Source of the DNA: Panicum virgatum
Lineage: Eukaryota > Streptophyta > Magnoliopsida > Poales > Poaceae
Assembly: GCF_016808335.1 (NCBI RefSeq)
Contig: NC_053150.1
Location: 25,130,538-25,194,537 of the forward strand
Length of the DNA stretch: 64,000 nucleotides
Direction: 5' to 3'
Shown here: one piece after another, positions 63,520 through 64,000 of the stretch
Layout of the letters: each line of letters starts with the position of its first letter
Numbering within the stretch: position 1 is the first letter of the stretch
Program-made: the position numbers and the translations under genes
The notes under the pieces: model-generated
Databases searched by the model: none
What the model was told of the DNA's origin: nothing
What the model saw: only the letters and a program-made list of their open reading frames with translations

Positions 63520-64000
63520 ATGACAACCAATGGGAAAGCAGAGGTTTCTGGGCAAAACCAGATCCCGATCGACAAGGAAAAGCTAAAGGAAGTGCATAAG
63601 GCAGAACTTAAAGCAATCACGGATGCTTTTGAGCAGTAGTGCCTTTTATCCTTCAGCACCAACAAGAGTGGGGAGGTAATCAAGAAATTCAATTTTCCCA
63701 CTTTTGTACCCTATGAAGAGTCACAGAAGGAGGACAGGATGATACATCAGATGAATCAGGCGATTGGACATGCTTTTGTGAATCATGCTCCGATCATGGC
63801 GAACTATGTCCATAATGATGTGCTCAAGATGCTGCAAGATAGGGGAACACCTGGCTTTGTGGGATCGGCTTATCATCAGGCTAGTCAGATGGTCTTCTCT
63901 CCTATTGGATCGGCTACTGGGACGTCACAGATCCATCCTCAAGCTCAGGCTGATGAGGGTGTCATAGATGCATAGCCGATTAGTACTGTAGCGTCATCTC
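63520..64000 (+). pseudogene. gag N-terminal part of D
   Basis: ATG 63520 opens a frame similar in order to the A gag start (N-Q-I-P, then S-G-E-V-I-K-K-F-N, then a helical region). TAG stops lie at 63637-63639 and 63973-63975. The rest runs out of the window. Confidence 0.75.

Larger units (their letters stand above)
62461..64000 (+). mobile_element. Element D: Tat-type Ty3/gypsy element related to A, 5' part only
   Basis: 5' LTR 62461-63481, PBS 63489-63506 and gag from 63520 to the window edge. It is inserted in the antisense gene of C2. Its PBS and gag start resemble those of A, but its LTR is clearly different from that of A and close to fragment E. The TSD cannot be checked since the right end lies outside. 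Confidence 0.85.

Noticed and set aside
1..64000. tRNA, rRNA and bacterial-type operons
   Set aside because: No cloverleaf, rRNA similarity or prokaryotic gene order was noticed by eye. A tRNAscan-SE or Rfam run would be needed to exclude small RNAs fully.

Overview
The window is a stretch of plant nuclear heterochromatin, most likely from a grass (Poaceae). I found no host housekeeping gene, rRNA, tRNA or CRISPR array. Almost every base belongs to LTR retrotransposons nested in one another. The grass assignment is inference: long-LTR chromoviruses of the Tekay/Del kind, a CRM-type chromovirus, Tat-type gypsy elements and antisense genes with plant mobile domain (PMD) and PF04195 'putative gypsy type transposon' similarity are typical of grass genomes. 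The species cannot be told from the sequence.

Layout. 1-693: gag-protease fragment of a Tat-type element (G). 711-7727: element F, minus strand, a short gag-protease interior between two truncated copies of an LTR of about 4.2 kb. 7728-8472: 5'-truncated LTR (E). 8473-37585: element H, minus strand, a Tat-type gag element that was the target of three later insertions: A (8724-18267, TSD GAAGG), B1 (18768-30141, TSD CTATC) and C1 (32135-36658, TSD GCATC). In each case the H gag reading frame resumes when the insert and one TSD copy are skipped, so these boundaries are well supported. H itself sits in the pol gene of I, a CRM-type chromovirus (37586 to about 40461). 40462-41192 is an unassigned LTR-like fragment (J), cut by element C2 (41193-62460, plus strand). 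C2 carries a small hAT-like element (42008-42611) and a complete 15-kb Tekay-type element B2 (44678-59721, TSD AGTAC). It is cut at 62461 by another Tat-type element, D, which runs off the right edge.

How the parts work together. B1 and B2 are two copies of one chromovirus with 3.8-kb LTRs. They have gag, protease, reverse transcriptase, RNase H, integrase and a chromodomain, plus an extra open frame between the 5' LTR and gag that is unbroken in B2 and nearly so in B1. A, C and probably F lack reverse transcriptase and integrase and would have needed enzymes in trans. A and C2 each carry, in the place where pol or the 3' region would lie, an antisense gene with several introns: a PMD gene in A and a PF04195-type gene in C2. 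Antisense orientation would keep such introns from being spliced out of the genomic RNA.

Most attractive leads: the antisense PMD gene with its own TATA-like box inside A; the conserved pre-gag ORF of family B with splice-acceptor-like sequence at its ATG and at the gag ATG; two structurally aberrant integrants that still have 5-bp TSDs (B1 with a 221-bp foldback instead of a 5' LTR, C1 with no 3' LTR); in-frame stop codons shared between independent copies; and a 122-bp tandem array with trimeric higher-order structure in C1 that is missing from C2.
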